Shown here piece by piece: positions 1 to 8,571 of a DNA stretch of 64,000 nucleotides. Position 1 is the stretch's first letter, and every line of letters starts with the position of its first letter. The stretch is from Methylosinus sp. PW1. Lineage in GTDB: Bacteria; Pseudomonadota; Alphaproteobacteria; Rhizobiales; Beijerinckiaceae. Location of the stretch: contig NZ_JQNK01000008.1 in NCBI RefSeq assembly GCF_000745215.1, positions 372,001 to 436,000 of the forward strand. Direction: 5' to 3'. Under the pieces are notes generated by a model, which was given only the letters and a program-made list of their open reading frames with translations, did no database searches and was not told the DNA's origin. The position numbers were made by a program, and so were the translations under genes.

Positions 1-38
1 GGCGGTCGCGATCGCCAACTTTGGCCGCCGGACGAGCA

Positions 39-58
39 TCACAGAGGAGACGATCTTT
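39..58 (-). pseudogene. Severed 3' tail of the ars-operon methyltransferase
   Basis: Read on the minus strand, this stretch continues the reading frame that stops abruptly at 10855: joined to the gene body at 10855-11669 across the 8-bp duplication it gives Ala-Ala-Lys-Arg-Ser-Ser-Pro-Leu-stop, with the stop codon at 39-41. It is therefore the last few codons of that gene, moved 10.8 kb away by the nested insertion at 59-10854. The assignment rests on frame continuity across a perfect target duplication. Confidence 0.8.
51..58. repeat. Left 8-bp target duplication of the IS66 element
   Basis: The sequence CGATCTTT occurs here and again at 10855-10862, directly outside the two GTAAG ends of the IS66 element. 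IS66-family elements characteristically duplicate 8 bp, so this pair fixes the outer limits of the nested insertion. Confidence 0.93.
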
Positions 59-75
59 GTAAGCATCCGGTGAGG
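59..75 (+). repeat. Left terminal repeat of IS66, interrupted after 17 bp
   Basis: The first 8 bp are GTAAGCAT. The next 9 (CCGGTGAGG, 67-75) are the target duplicated by the IS4-family insertion; the repeat resumes after 3287 as CACGCCGG. It matches the right end (10854 inward) at most of the outer 20 positions. Confidence 0.85.
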
Positions 76-1672
76 CTTTCAATTACCCACAAGTGCACTC
101 AGCGCTGCCTCTGCGCCTATCTCGATGTCGGTTAGGCGCGCGAGGCCGCGCCAGATAACAATGCTTCCCGGCGGCGAGTCGCCGGCCCTCGCGAGATAGC
201 CGCCCAACCGAGCGAGCTTTATGAGGTAGAAGCTGAGCGTCCCGTGCTCGGCTCGTCGATTGCCGACATCGCCGACGAGTCGATCGAGCAAGGCGATCTC
301 CTTGTCCGTGAATGCGATCGAGGGCGAGGCCTCAGGCTCGGCCCGCGCCAACATGGTCAGCCAGAGAACGCGCCAACTGACGATACAGAAAACAGCCATC
401 AAGTTCGCGAGCCGTTCCGCAGTGCGCAATTTGGATGCTTCGGCCTGGCAGCCCGACTTCAGGACCTTGTGGAACACCTCGATTTTCCAACGCATCGCAT
501 ACCAGTTGATCTTCTCGATCGCTTCGGCGCGCCCGCGCACAGGCAGATCTGTGATCAACTTCCAGACGATCGGCTTGCGGCCTTTGGGCGCATCGCGTTC
601 GATGGCGTGGATGACAGTAAGATCGAGCGCAGGATATCGCTTCTGTTTGCCGATGGGTGGCTGAACGATGATGCGCTTAAACCTGATTTCCAGAACGATC
701 TTCTCGATCTCGCCGTCGTCCGTCTGTACTTCAATGCGATGCAGCCCCTTGAGCCTCGTCGCGTCCATTTCGTCGGCGATGGTGTGGTCGCCATCGCCCG
801 CCAGCCGATCCACGCAGGTCCGCACCAAAAAGTGCGAGCCGAGATCACGCGTCAGGCAGTAGAGTTCGAAAATGTCGCTCTCTCGGTCTCCGACATGGAT
901 GAAGCGCTCCGGCTGCCCGAGAAGCTCGATCGATTGCCGGAAATTTTCGAGCCACCGAACGCTCTCCTTCTTTTCGATCGGCACGCGCGTCGGGTTCACC
1001 TTCTTCTTCAGCGCCTTGGTTCCCCTGAATTTCTTGCGCGTCCAGAATTTCACCGCCGCCAAGCCGAGCGGCAGCCCTTGGGTTGTCACCGCTAAACTCG
1101 AATGCATGAGCATTCCGCATACTGTATGATGGCGGATGCGCCCCTGCTTGTCGCGCCCACTGTTGACGCTCTTCGTCACGCCAACGGCGCTCACATTGGC
1201 GCGTTGGAACGAGAATTCCGTGGTGTCCTGGAGCAACAAGATCGGGCCTTCGAATTTATCGCAGCGGGCGCGCGTCGCGGCGAAGTGACCGCTGAGAATG
1301 TCGCCCTCATCAACGCGCGCGTTCGAAAGAAACCGATAGGCGGCTTTGGTGTTCGCCCAGTCCTGGCAGGCGTACGGGATGCTCTCGCCCATGGCGTCGC
1401 CGATCTGCTTCAAAACCTCAGCGCATCGTCGTCCGAGACGGGGATCTTTGAAAGCGGCTTCGTCTACCTCGCGCTCAGTCCAATGCGGCGCCGGCCCTGA
1501 TCTCCCAGCTCTTGGACGGCAGAAAGTCTTGGAAAAAGCGGTCTTCGAGGACATGGAGCACCTCGCGCAAGCGATTCGGTGCTCGATAACGAATCACAAC
1601 CGATTCATCCGATTCAACTTTCTTCTTCCACAAATCCGCCCACTGAGTCAGCTACTTGTGGGTAATTGAAAG
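76..1672 (-). mobile_element. IS4-family (Tn5/IS50-like) insertion sequence, copy 1
   Basis: A 1597-bp element bounded by perfect 19-bp inverted repeats CTTTCAATTACCCACAAGT. The repeat length, its CACAAGT inner end and the 9-bp target duplication all resemble Tn5/IS50 ends. Left flank CCGGTGAGG (67-75); right flank is the inverted spacer shared with copy 2. The encoded transposase is identical to those of the other two copies, so spread was recent. Confidence 0.93.
79..1554 (-). CDS. IS4-family transposase (copy 1)
   Basis: A 491-residue DDE transposase catalysing movement of its own element. The N-terminal ~90 residues resemble the Tn5-type DNA-binding domain (DPRLGRRC, ANTKAAYRFLSN). The catalytic core shows Asp in LLLQDTTEFS, Asp in HVGDRESDIFEL, and the IS4 signature Y-x2-R-x3-E-x6-K in YAMRWKIEVFHKVLK. 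The last codons (Val-Gly-Asn-stop) lie inside the terminal inverted repeat, so the end of the gene and the end of the element overlap. Large open frames on the opposite strand are shadows. Identical at protein level to the genes at 1685-3160 and 9244-10719. Confidence 0.93.
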   Translation of the reverse strand: MSSKTAFSKTFCRPRAGRSGPAPHWTEREVDEAAFKDPRLGRRCAEVLKQIGDAMGESIPYACQDWANTKAAYRFLSNARVDEGDILSGHFAATRARCDKFEGPILLLQDTTEFSFQRANVSAVGVTKSVNSGRDKQGRIRHHTVCGMLMHSSLAVTTQGLPLGLAAVKFWTRKKFRGTKALKKKVNPTRVPIEKKESVRWLENFRQSIELLGQPERFIHVGDRESDIFELYCLTRDLGSHFLVRTCVDRLAGDGDHTIADEMDATRLKGLHRIEVQTDDGEIEKIVLEIRFKRIIVQPPIGKQKRYPALDLTVIHAIERDAPKGRKPIVWKLITDLPVRGRAEAIEKINWYAMRWKIEVFHKVLKSGCQAEASKLRTAERLANLMAVFCIVSWRVLWLTMLARAEPEASPSIAFTDKEIALLDRLVGDVGNRRAEHGTLSFYLIKLARLGGYLARAGDSPPGSIVIWRGLARLTDIEIGAEAALSALVGN

Positions 1673-1700
1673 CCTCACCGGCTTTCAATTACCCACAAGT
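1654..1700. repeat. Perfect palindrome at the junction of two tandem IS copies
   Basis: The right end of copy 1 and the left end of copy 2 face each other across a 9-bp spacer CCTCACCGG (1673-1681). Because the spacer starts CC and ends GG, the hairpin arms are 21 bp (1654-1674 and 1680-1700) around a 5-nt loop TCACC. The spacer is the exact reverse complement of the CCGGTGAGG found outside both copies (67-75 and 3279-3287). Confidence 0.95.
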
Positions 1701-3278
1701 GCACTCAGCGCTGCCTCTGCGCCTATCTCGATGTCGGTTAGGCGCGCGAGGCCGCGCCAGATAACAATGCTTCCCGGCGGCGAGTCGCCGGCCCTCGCGA
1801 GATAGCCGCCCAACCGAGCGAGCTTTATGAGGTAGAAGCTGAGCGTCCCGTGCTCGGCTCGTCGATTGCCGACATCGCCGACGAGTCGATCGAGCAAGGC
1901 GATCTCCTTGTCCGTGAATGCGATCGAGGGCGAGGCCTCAGGCTCGGCCCGCGCCAACATGGTCAGCCAGAGAACGCGCCAACTGACGATACAGAAAACA
2001 GCCATCAAGTTCGCGAGCCGTTCCGCAGTGCGCAATTTGGATGCTTCGGCCTGGCAGCCCGACTTCAGGACCTTGTGGAACACCTCGATTTTCCAACGCA
2101 TCGCATACCAGTTGATCTTCTCGATCGCTTCGGCGCGCCCGCGCACAGGCAGATCTGTGATCAACTTCCAGACGATCGGCTTGCGGCCTTTGGGCGCATC
2201 GCGTTCGATGGCGTGGATGACAGTAAGATCGAGCGCAGGATATCGCTTCTGTTTGCCGATGGGTGGCTGAACGATGATGCGCTTAAACCTGATTTCCAGA
2301 ACGATCTTCTCGATCTCGCCGTCGTCCGTCTGTACTTCAATGCGATGCAGCCCCTTGAGCCTCGTCGCGTCCATTTCGTCGGCGATGGTGTGGTCGCCAT
2401 CGCCCGCCAGCCGATCCACGCAGGTCCGCACCAAAAAGTGCGAGCCGAGATCACGCGTCAGGCAGTAGAGTTCGAAAATGTCGCTCTCTCGGTCTCCGAC
2501 ATGGATGAAGCGCTCCGGCTGCCCGAGAAGCTCGATCGATTGCCGGAAATTTTCGAGCCACCGAACGCTCTCCTTCTTTTCGATCGGCACGCGCGTCGGG
2601 TTCACCTTCTTCTTCAGCGCCTTGGTTCCCCTGAATTTCTTGCGCGTCCAGAATTTCACCGCCGCCAAGCCGAGCGGCAGCCCTTGGGTTGTCACCGCTA
2701 AACTCGAATGCATGAGCATTCCGCATACTGTATGATGGCGGATGCGCCCCTGCTTGTCGCGCCCACTGTTGACGCTCTTCGTCACGCCAACGGCGCTCAC
2801 ATTGGCGCGTTGGAACGAGAATTCCGTGGTGTCCTGGAGCAACAAGATCGGGCCTTCGAATTTATCGCAGCGGGCGCGCGTCGCGGCGAAGTGACCGCTG
2901 AGAATGTCGCCCTCATCAACGCGCGCGTTCGAAAGAAACCGATAGGCGGCTTTGGTGTTCGCCCAGTCCTGGCAGGCGTACGGGATGCTCTCGCCCATGG
3001 CGTCGCCGATCTGCTTCAAAACCTCAGCGCATCGTCGTCCGAGACGGGGATCTTTGAAAGCGGCTTCGTCTACCTCGCGCTCAGTCCAATGCGGCGCCGG
3101 CCCTGATCTCCCAGCTCTTGGACGGCAGAAAGTCTTGGAAAAAGCGGTCTTCGAGGACATGGAGCACCTCGCGCAAGCGATTCGGTGCTCGATAACGAAT
3201 CACAACCGATTCATCCGATTCAACTTTCTTCTTCCACAAATCCGCCCACTGAGTCAGCTACTTGTGGGTAATTGAAAG
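1682..3278 (-). mobile_element. IS4-family (Tn5/IS50-like) insertion sequence, copy 2
   Basis: Second 1597-bp copy, same orientation as copy 1 and separated from it by only 9 bp. Right flank CCGGTGAGG (3279-3287) matches the left flank of copy 1, so the two copies occupy one target site. Confidence 0.93.
1685..3160 (-). CDS. IS4-family transposase (copy 2)
   Basis: Protein identical to the copy at 79-1554: Tn5-type N-terminal domain, DDE core with the Y-x2-R-x3-E-x6-K signature, 491 residues, stop codon inside the terminal repeat. No difference from copy 1 is visible in the translated sequence. Confidence 0.93.
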   Translation of the reverse strand: MSSKTAFSKTFCRPRAGRSGPAPHWTEREVDEAAFKDPRLGRRCAEVLKQIGDAMGESIPYACQDWANTKAAYRFLSNARVDEGDILSGHFAATRARCDKFEGPILLLQDTTEFSFQRANVSAVGVTKSVNSGRDKQGRIRHHTVCGMLMHSSLAVTTQGLPLGLAAVKFWTRKKFRGTKALKKKVNPTRVPIEKKESVRWLENFRQSIELLGQPERFIHVGDRESDIFELYCLTRDLGSHFLVRTCVDRLAGDGDHTIADEMDATRLKGLHRIEVQTDDGEIEKIVLEIRFKRIIVQPPIGKQKRYPALDLTVIHAIERDAPKGRKPIVWKLITDLPVRGRAEAIEKINWYAMRWKIEVFHKVLKSGCQAEASKLRTAERLANLMAVFCIVSWRVLWLTMLARAEPEASPSIAFTDKEIALLDRLVGDVGNRRAEHGTLSFYLIKLARLGGYLARAGDSPPGSIVIWRGLARLTDIEIGAEAALSALVGN

Positions 3279-3330
3279 CCGGTGAGGCACGCCGGTTGAT
3301 CATTTTCGGCCAGTGACGGCTGCGCGCGGG

Positions 3331-4959
3331 TCAGGCGGCGACTTTTTTGGCTTGCTGGGCGGCGGCCCAACGCCACGGCAGCAAGGCGGCGAGATCTTTG
3401 ATCTTGTGATCGTTGATGCGGGCCAGCACATCGGCGAGCCAAGCCTGTGGGTCGACGCCGTTGAGTTTTGCGGAGGCGATCAGCGTGTAGATCACAGCGG
3501 CGCGTTCACCGCCGCGATCTGAGCCGGCGAACAACCATGATTTTCTTCCGAGAGCAATTCCGCGCAGTCCACGCTCGGCGGCGTTGTTCGTCAGGCAGAT
3601 GCGGCCGTCGTCGAGAAAGCGCGCGAAGGCGCTCCATCGTTTGAGCATGTAGTCCATCGCCTTGGCGACCTCGGCGTGACGCGACAACCGCGCCCGCTCG
3701 CCGCGCATCCATGCCTCGAGCTCGGTGACGAGCGGCGCGACATGCTCTCGGCGAACGGCCAGACGCTCCGCGGCGGGGCGGCCATTGATTTCGCGCTCGA
3801 TGTCGAAGATCACGTCGATACGTTTGACCGCCTCCAGAGCCAGAGGCGCGATCGCAGTCTGCTTACCGAGCGCCTTGTTGCGAGCGTTGGCGGCAATGTC
3901 CGCGAGCACGAAGAACTTGCGCCTCCCATGGCTCCAGCATGCCGCTTCCATGATCCGCCCCGGCGACCTCTGCGGCGCATAGAGCCGGTTGAATCCGGCA
4001 TAAGCGTCGGCCTGTAGGATCCCGGAAAAATGCGCCAAATGGCTTTCTGGATGCTCGGCGGTGCGATCCCGCGAGTAGAAGAAGACCGCCGCTGGCGGAT
4101 CGGCGCCGCCGAAGGGCTTGTCGTCGCGCACATAGGTCCACAGCCGCCCGGTGCGCGTCTTGCCCTTTGCGAGGACCGGAACGGTCGTCTCGTCGCCATG
4201 CACGCGCGCGCCGGCGAAAACATGATCGCGAATGAGATCGTAGAGCGGCCGCAGCAGCAGGGCGCAGCCGCCGACCTGATCGGCGAGCGTCGACAGGCTC
4301 AGATCCACGCCCTCATGAGCATAGCGCACCGATTGTCGATTCAGCGGCTGATGCTGTCCATACTTCTCGAACAGGATCATCGCCAACAGGCTCGGTCCCA
4401 GAAAGCCGCGCGGCAACGGATGAAAGGGCGCGGGAGCTTGGCTGACCTTCTCGCAGTCGCGGCAGGTGAACTTCTCGCGCACATGCTGGACGACCTTCCA
4501 TTGCCGCGGAACGATCTCGAGCGTCTCGGTCACGTCCTCGCCGAGCTTGTGCAGACGCGTTCCACCGCAGCACGCGCATGCCGTCGGCCCCGCAAGAACG
4601 ATGCGCTCGCGCGGCAAATGCGCCGGAAAGGGCTGGCGCGACGGCTTCTTTCGCGAGAAGGCGCGGACCGCTGTCGTCTTCGCCGCTTCGGCCTTTTGTT
4701 CGGCGGCGAGATCGTCCGCGGCGGCGTCGGCCTCGAGCTCCTCGAGCTCGAGCTCCATCTGCTCGAGCAGCCGCGCCTTGCGCTCGCTGCGCACTCCATA
4801 GAGCTCGCGTCGAAGCTTCTCGATCGAGAGCTGCAAATGCGCGATCAGAGCGGTCGCATTCGAAGCTGTCGCGCGCGCCTGCGCCAGCTCCGCATCTCTG
4901 TCGCGGAGCATCGCCTTCAAAGCCTCGACATCGTCGGGAATAGAATCGGCGGCGCTCAT
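3331..4959 (-). CDS. tnpC: IS66-family transposase TnpC
   Basis: A 542-residue IS66 transposase. It starts Met-Ser-Ala-Ala-Asp-Ser at 4959; a longer GTG frame to 5202 only reads through the remains of tnpB, so the internal ATG is preferred. Visible parts: an N-terminal coiled-coil (EALKAMLRDRDAEL, LEQMELELEELEA), a zinc-binding segment (CACCGGTRLHKLGED; FTCRDCEKV), the DDE core (VHGDETTVPVL, QADAYAGFNRLY, ACWSHGRRKFF) and the C-terminal NNAAERGLRGIALGRKSW block with the IS66 C domain. It looks intact, but its element has lost tnpB and both clean ends. Confidence 0.93.
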   Translation of the reverse strand: MSAADSIPDDVEALKAMLRDRDAELAQARATASNATALIAHLQLSIEKLRRELYGVRSERKARLLEQMELELEELEADAAADDLAAEQKAEAAKTTAVRAFSRKKPSRQPFPAHLPRERIVLAGPTACACCGGTRLHKLGEDVTETLEIVPRQWKVVQHVREKFTCRDCEKVSQAPAPFHPLPRGFLGPSLLAMILFEKYGQHQPLNRQSVRYAHEGVDLSLSTLADQVGGCALLLRPLYDLIRDHVFAGARVHGDETTVPVLAKGKTRTGRLWTYVRDDKPFGGADPPAAVFFYSRDRTAEHPESHLAHFSGILQADAYAGFNRLYAPQRSPGRIMEAACWSHGRRKFFVLADIAANARNKALGKQTAIAPLALEAVKRIDVIFDIEREINGRPAAERLAVRREHVAPLVTELEAWMRGERARLSRHAEVAKAMDYMLKRWSAFARFLDDGRICLTNNAAERGLRGIALGRKSWLFAGSDRGGERAAVIYTLIASAKLNGVDPQAWLADVLARINDHKIKDLAALLPWRWAAAQQAKKVAA

Positions 4960-5024
4960 GATCACGATCGAATCACAATGGCGCGCGCTGGCAAGGCCTA
5001 TCGCTGCCCATCCCTTGAAAAATC

Positions 5025-5168
5025 TCAGCCTGCCGCCTCCGGCCTCCATGTGTATTGTGGAGCACGCCAGTCTATGCCGGAAAGAAGATAGCCGAGCTGC
5101 GCAGAGCTGATCGTCACTGCGCCGGATGAGGCCGAAGGCCAAAGAAAACGTCCACGTTCCAAGCGCTT
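5025..5168 (-). pseudogene. tnpB: 3' half of IS66 tnpB
   Basis: Minus-strand frame reads KRLERGRFLWPS then SSAQLGYLLSGIDWRAPQY and TWRPEAAG-stop, the typical C-terminal half of TnpB. Its N-terminal half is at 8572-8775. Joining the halves at a shared AA dinucleotide restores a 115-residue TnpB with no frame change, showing that the 3.4-kb element between them was inserted cleanly. Confidence 0.9.
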
Positions 5169-5215
5169 GTAACTCACCAGAGAATGCAGCCGCCCCAAGC
5201 ACAGCTCAGCAGTTA

Positions 5216-5491
5216 GTGCTGGTGACGCATCCGTTTCATCCTCTGTTTGCTCAGCAACTGCCGTGCGTCGGCAGGCGCTACAACCGATATGGCGAACGGC
5301 TTTTGCTGCAAGATCGCAACGGCGCCGTTTGGTCGCTCCCCCCGGGATGGACTGATGTTGCGAGCCCCGACCCGGACGTCGTCATGGGTCATGGGCAATC
5401 GCTTTTGCGGGTTTCCGATTTCCTGGAGCTTGCCGATCTGGTTAGCCGCCTCAGTGGCAAATCAGTGAGGCGGCCGCGAAGCGGTATGTAA
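5216..5491 (+). CDS. DUF5372-family small protein
   Basis: A small protein of about 91 residues with the core THPFHPLFAQQL, an aromatic and basic middle, and LPPGWTDV near the centre. From memory of the family, this is the DUF5372 protein that accompanies y4bA-type recombinases; its role is unknown. The start is uncertain: GTG at 5216 and GTG at 5222 are both possible and no strong ribosome-binding site is visible. It reads towards the HTH gene, with a 189-bp gap. Confidence 0.6.
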   Translation: MLVTHPFHPLFAQQLPCVGRRYNRYGERLLLQDRNGAVWSLPPGWTDVASPDPDVVMGHGQSLLRVSDFLELADLVSRLSGKSVRRPRSGM

Positions 5492-5633
5492 AGGCAATTA
5501 TGCCGCCATTGTAAAGCAGATTGCGCCGCAATCCTTCCCCGAACGTGATTCTCATGGACAAAAAGCTGCACAATATCGATCATAAGCTGGCGGAAAATGG
5601 TAGGCGCGGTCTTGACGCTGGTTCAGATGGCGG

Positions 5634-5649
5634 CGTAAATATGTTTACG
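5634..5649. promoter_or_regulatory. Inverted repeat upstream of the recombinase operon
   Basis: CGTAAA-TATG-TTTACG, a perfect 6-bp dyad 31 bp before the HTH gene. Direct repeats CAATATCGA at 5571 and 5651 lie either side. This could be the operator of the element's own HTH protein (5681-6133); the sequence only shows symmetry and position. Confidence 0.4.
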
Positions 5650-5680
5650 TCAATATCGAATCACGCGCCCGGCGCCAGCG

Positions 5681-6133
5681 ATGCCCGACAGCAAGCGATC
5701 GAAGAGGGACGCCCTCATCGAGGAGGGCACATTCAATCCCACCCCGGACAAGGTGCGCGATCCGAAGTTCCGCGGCGGCGAGTTCTTCGATCCGCACGAC
5801 GCCGTGCAGGTCAAATACGAGATGCTGCGCCGCGTCTCCGTCGACAAGTTGTCGATCACGGAGGCTGCCGACGAATACGGCGTCTCCAGGCCGACCTACT
5901 ATCAGGCCAAGGCGAACTTCGACACCGCCGGGATTGCCGGCCTGGTCCAGGCCAAGCCAGGCCCCCGCGGTCCCCACAAGCTCGACGACGACATCATGGT
6001 CTTCCTGAAGGCGCGACTGGTTCCTGGCGAACCTGTTCGCGCCCGGGAACTCGCCAGGCTGGTCCGCAACGAACTCAATGTCGAGCTTCATCCGAGAACG
6101 ATCGAGCGGGCGTTAAAAAAAACGGGCCGGTGA
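5681..6133 (+). CDS. Helix-turn-helix protein of the serine-recombinase element
   Basis: A 150-residue protein. The centre carries a helix-turn-helix (KLSITEAADEYGVSRPTYYQ, residues about 55-74) of the type found in transposase-associated regulators, and the C-terminus (EPVRARELARLVRNELNV, HPRTIERALKK) looks like a second winged-helix unit. It is the first of three genes joined by overlaps (GTGA at 6130, ATGA at 6441), so it is translated with the recombinase. Likely role: control or targeting of recombination; not proven for the family. Confidence 0.7.
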   Translation: MPDSKRSKRDALIEEGTFNPTPDKVRDPKFRGGEFFDPHDAVQVKYEMLRRVSVDKLSITEAADEYGVSRPTYYQAKANFDTAGIAGLVQAKPGPRGPHKLDDDIMVFLKARLVPGEPVRARELARLVRNELNVELHPRTIERALKKTGR

Positions 6134-6444
6134 ACATCGCCGCGACCTCGACTTGTTCGATCCCGTCGTCGGCTCTTGCGTCCGATTACGAGGTGCTGCG
6201 CGCCGCCGCTCTCGGCGAAGCGCTGCCGCTCATGGCCCGCAGCGGCCTCATGCTGTTTCTGCGCCGTGGGATGTGGGGATGGGCGAAGGCGCTGACGGCG
6301 GCGGCAGACCCCACTCCAGAACCGATCGACCAGCGCCCGTTCGTCTCATCGAGGCCGGGCGGGCGCGGCGCCGTCGTTCATGTGCTCGCGACAATCGCCG
6401 CCGGCACAAACCACGCTGGCTTACATGAGGGGATATTCCCATGA
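6130..6444 (+). CDS. Small protein between HTH and recombinase genes
   Basis: GTG start overlapping the stop of the HTH gene and stop overlapping the recombinase ATG, giving about 104 residues. The middle reads SSALASDYEVLRAAALGE and ARSGLMLFLRRGMWGWAKAL, a conserved-looking amphipathic/aromatic segment that I recall from the same position in y4bA-type elements. Function unknown. The tight overlaps on both sides and family recurrence support it as a real gene over alternative frames here. Confidence 0.65.
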   Translation: MNIAATSTCSIPSSALASDYEVLRAAALGEALPLMARSGLMLFLRRGMWGWAKALTAAADPTPEPIDQRPFVSSRPGGRGAVVHVLATIAAGTNHAGLHEGIFP

Positions 6445-8525
6445 ACGCACAGATCAAAGTTCAGCGTCACCATCTCGAACGCGGCGCTTACCTCTACATC
6501 CGCCAGTCGTCGATGCGGCAAGTCGTCGAGAACGCCGAGAGCGCCAAGCGGCAATATGCGCTGCGCGGACGCGCTGTCGCCCTGGGTTGGCGCGACGAGC
6601 AGATCATCGTCATCGACAACGATCAGGGCGAGTCCGGCGCATCGGCGGCTTGGCGCGAGGGATTCCAGCGACTGGTCAGCGATGTCGGCCTGGGACGCGC
6701 CGGAATCGTGATGGGCCTGGAAGTCTCCCGTCTGGCGCGCAACAACGCCGATTGGCAGCGCCTGCTGGAGATCTGCGCCCTTGCCGACACCCTGATCCTC
6801 GACGAGGATGGCGTCTACGATCCGGCTAGCTTCAACGACAGGCTTTTGTTGGGTTTGAAGGGTACGATGAGCGAAGCCGAACTCCATGTCATCAAGGCGA
6901 GGCTGCGCGGCGGTATCCTCAACAAGGCGAAGCGTGGCGAGTTCCGCTGCCCGCTGCCGACCGGGCTGGTCTATGACCTCTCCGGCAACGTGGCGCTGGA
7001 TCCGGACCTCCAGGTCAGGGAGACAATCGCTCATTTCTTCGAGACCTTCTCGCGCGTCGGCTCCGCGTCCCAGACCGTCAAGACCTTTCGCAAGGAAGGT
7101 CTTCTATTCCCCTCGCGCCTGCACAACAGCGAGACGGTCTTTCGGCCACTGACGGCTTCCACGGCGATGCGCGTCCTAACCAATCCGCGCTACGCCGGCG
7201 CCTACACCTATGGCCGACGACAGTTCCGGCGCACGATCGAGGGCAAGAAAACCGTGCGCGCCAGAGACGATGACGATTGGCTGGCCCGCATTCCCGGCGC
7301 CCATCCCGGCTATATCAGTTGGGAGCGGCACCAGGAGAACTTGAAGGTTCTCAAGGCGAACGGCCATGGCTATGACGCGGCGCGAACGTCAATTCCGAGA
7401 GAAGGCCCGGCGCTGCTGCAAGGACGGGCCATCTGTGGTCGATGCGGCGGGCATTTTAGGGTCCGCTATGCCGCCCGGCGGGGCCGACAGGAGGCGTGGT
7501 ATGTTTGCGATCGCCCCCACAACTATCGCGGCGAACCCTCGTGCCAGTCGATCGCCGGACCTCCCGTCGATCAAGCTGTCGGCATGCTGATTGCCGACGA
7601 GATGACGCCGTTGGCCGTCGAACTGGCGCTCGAAGTGCGCAGGGAGATTCAGGCGCGTCATGAGGAAGCCGACCGGTTGCGTTGCCGTGCGATCGAGCGC
7701 GCCCAAACCGAAGCCGATCTCGCTCAGCGCCGCTTCATGCTGGTCGACCCCAACAATCGCCTCGTCGCCGACACGCTCGAAGGCGAGTGGAACGACAAAC
7801 TCCGCATATTGGCCAACGCCCGCGAGGAGCGCCAGCGCGCCCACGAGCACGATCAATTCGTTCTTGACGACGCCATCCGTAAGCGGCTCATCGCCATGAC
7901 GGTGGACTTCAAGAAGCTTTGGGCTGATCCCGATACCCCAAACCGAGAACGCAAGCGGCTGCTCGCCCACGTCATCGAAGACGTCACCCTCGTCAAGCTA
8001 CAGGCGGAAGGAACCACCAAGGTTCATGTTCGGTTCAAGGGCGGCAAAATCCAGACGCTCACGACCTCGAGCCCGAAATCGTCCGCCCAGCAGATCAAGA
8101 CACAGCCCGGCATCGTCGAACTGGTCGACAAGCTGCTCGACGACCACGTCTATTCCGAGATCGCCGAACTCCTCAACCAGCAAGGATATCGCCCGGGCGA
8201 GGCTGCGCGCCGCGGGCGCCACGACGCCCGCTTCACCCCCAAACGGGTTGCCTATCTCGTTCACGAATACAAACTGCGTCCCCGTTACGATCGACTGAGA
8301 GAGCGGGGAATGCTGACCAAGAAGGAAGCCGCGGCGCGTCTGAATATCCACGAGACCACCCTCACGAGCTGGGTCAAACATGGCCTCGTCACCGGGCATT
8401 CCTACAACGGGCACTTTTGCCTCTACGAAATTCCCGACAAAGACGTACCGCAAAAACAATGCAGCCGATGGAACCGTCTCGTTGACCGAGCCGCTGCCCG
8501 CGCACAAAACACCAGCGCGGCATAA
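6441..8525 (+). CDS. Large serine recombinase (y4bA-type)
   Basis: A 694-residue recombinase cutting and rejoining DNA through a serine. The N-terminal resolvase domain starts RGAYLYIRQSSMRQ (catalytic Ser in the RQSS box) and continues with VMGLEVSRLARN and GTMSEAELHVIKARL. A recombinase domain follows (RVLTNPRYAGAYTYGR), then a zinc-ribbon (ICGRCGGHFRVRY with later YVCDRPHNY and SCQSI), a long basic coiled-coil and a C-terminal HTH-like end (TKKEAAARLNIHETTLTSWV). Length and order match large serine recombinases. It is the evident mover of 5169-8569. Confidence 0.92.
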   Translation: MNAQIKVQRHHLERGAYLYIRQSSMRQVVENAESAKRQYALRGRAVALGWRDEQIIVIDNDQGESGASAAWREGFQRLVSDVGLGRAGIVMGLEVSRLARNNADWQRLLEICALADTLILDEDGVYDPASFNDRLLLGLKGTMSEAELHVIKARLRGGILNKAKRGEFRCPLPTGLVYDLSGNVALDPDLQVRETIAHFFETFSRVGSASQTVKTFRKEGLLFPSRLHNSETVFRPLTASTAMRVLTNPRYAGAYTYGRRQFRRTIEGKKTVRARDDDDWLARIPGAHPGYISWERHQENLKVLKANGHGYDAARTSIPREGPALLQGRAICGRCGGHFRVRYAARRGRQEAWYVCDRPHNYRGEPSCQSIAGPPVDQAVGMLIADEMTPLAVELALEVRREIQARHEEADRLRCRAIERAQTEADLAQRRFMLVDPNNRLVADTLEGEWNDKLRILANAREERQRAHEHDQFVLDDAIRKRLIAMTVDFKKLWADPDTPNRERKRLLAHVIEDVTLVKLQAEGTTKVHVRFKGGKIQTLTTSSPKSSAQQIKTQPGIVELVDKLLDDHVYSEIAELLNQQGYRPGEAARRGRHDARFTPKRVAYLVHEYKLRPRYDRLRERGMLTKKEAAARLNIHETTLTSWVKHGLVTGHSYNGHFCLYEIPDKDVPQKQCSRWNRLVDRAAARAQNTSAA

Positions 8526-8571
8526 ACGATCAGCTGAAGCTGGAAGAGGTGTAGTATGAATGCAGATCGTT

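Larger units (their letters stand above)
5169..8569 (+). mobile_element. Serine-recombinase element inserted in IS66 tnpB
   Basis: Everything between the two halves of tnpB. The junctions, read on the plus strand, are AAGCGC-TT-GTAACTCACC and GCAGATCG-TT-CACGAATAGG: the only duplicated bases are the dinucleotide TT (5167-5168 and 8570-8571), the 2-bp crossover expected of serine recombinases. An 8-bp direct repeat GAATGCAG lies just inside each end (5183-5190, 8558-8565). The content is a DUF5372-like gene, an HTH gene, a small gene and a large serine recombinase, the gene set of y4bA-type elements known from rhizobial plasmids. Confidence 0.85.

Noticed and set aside
244-1095. Long open frames antisense to the IS4-family transposases (also at 1850-2701 and 9409-10260)
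   Set aside because: They mirror the transposase codons on the other strand in all three copies, have low-complexity content and no domain; shadows caused by GC bias.
4030-5091. A 353-codon open frame antisense to tnpC
   Set aside because: Opposite strand of an intact IS66 transposase; no family resemblance or ribosome-binding site.
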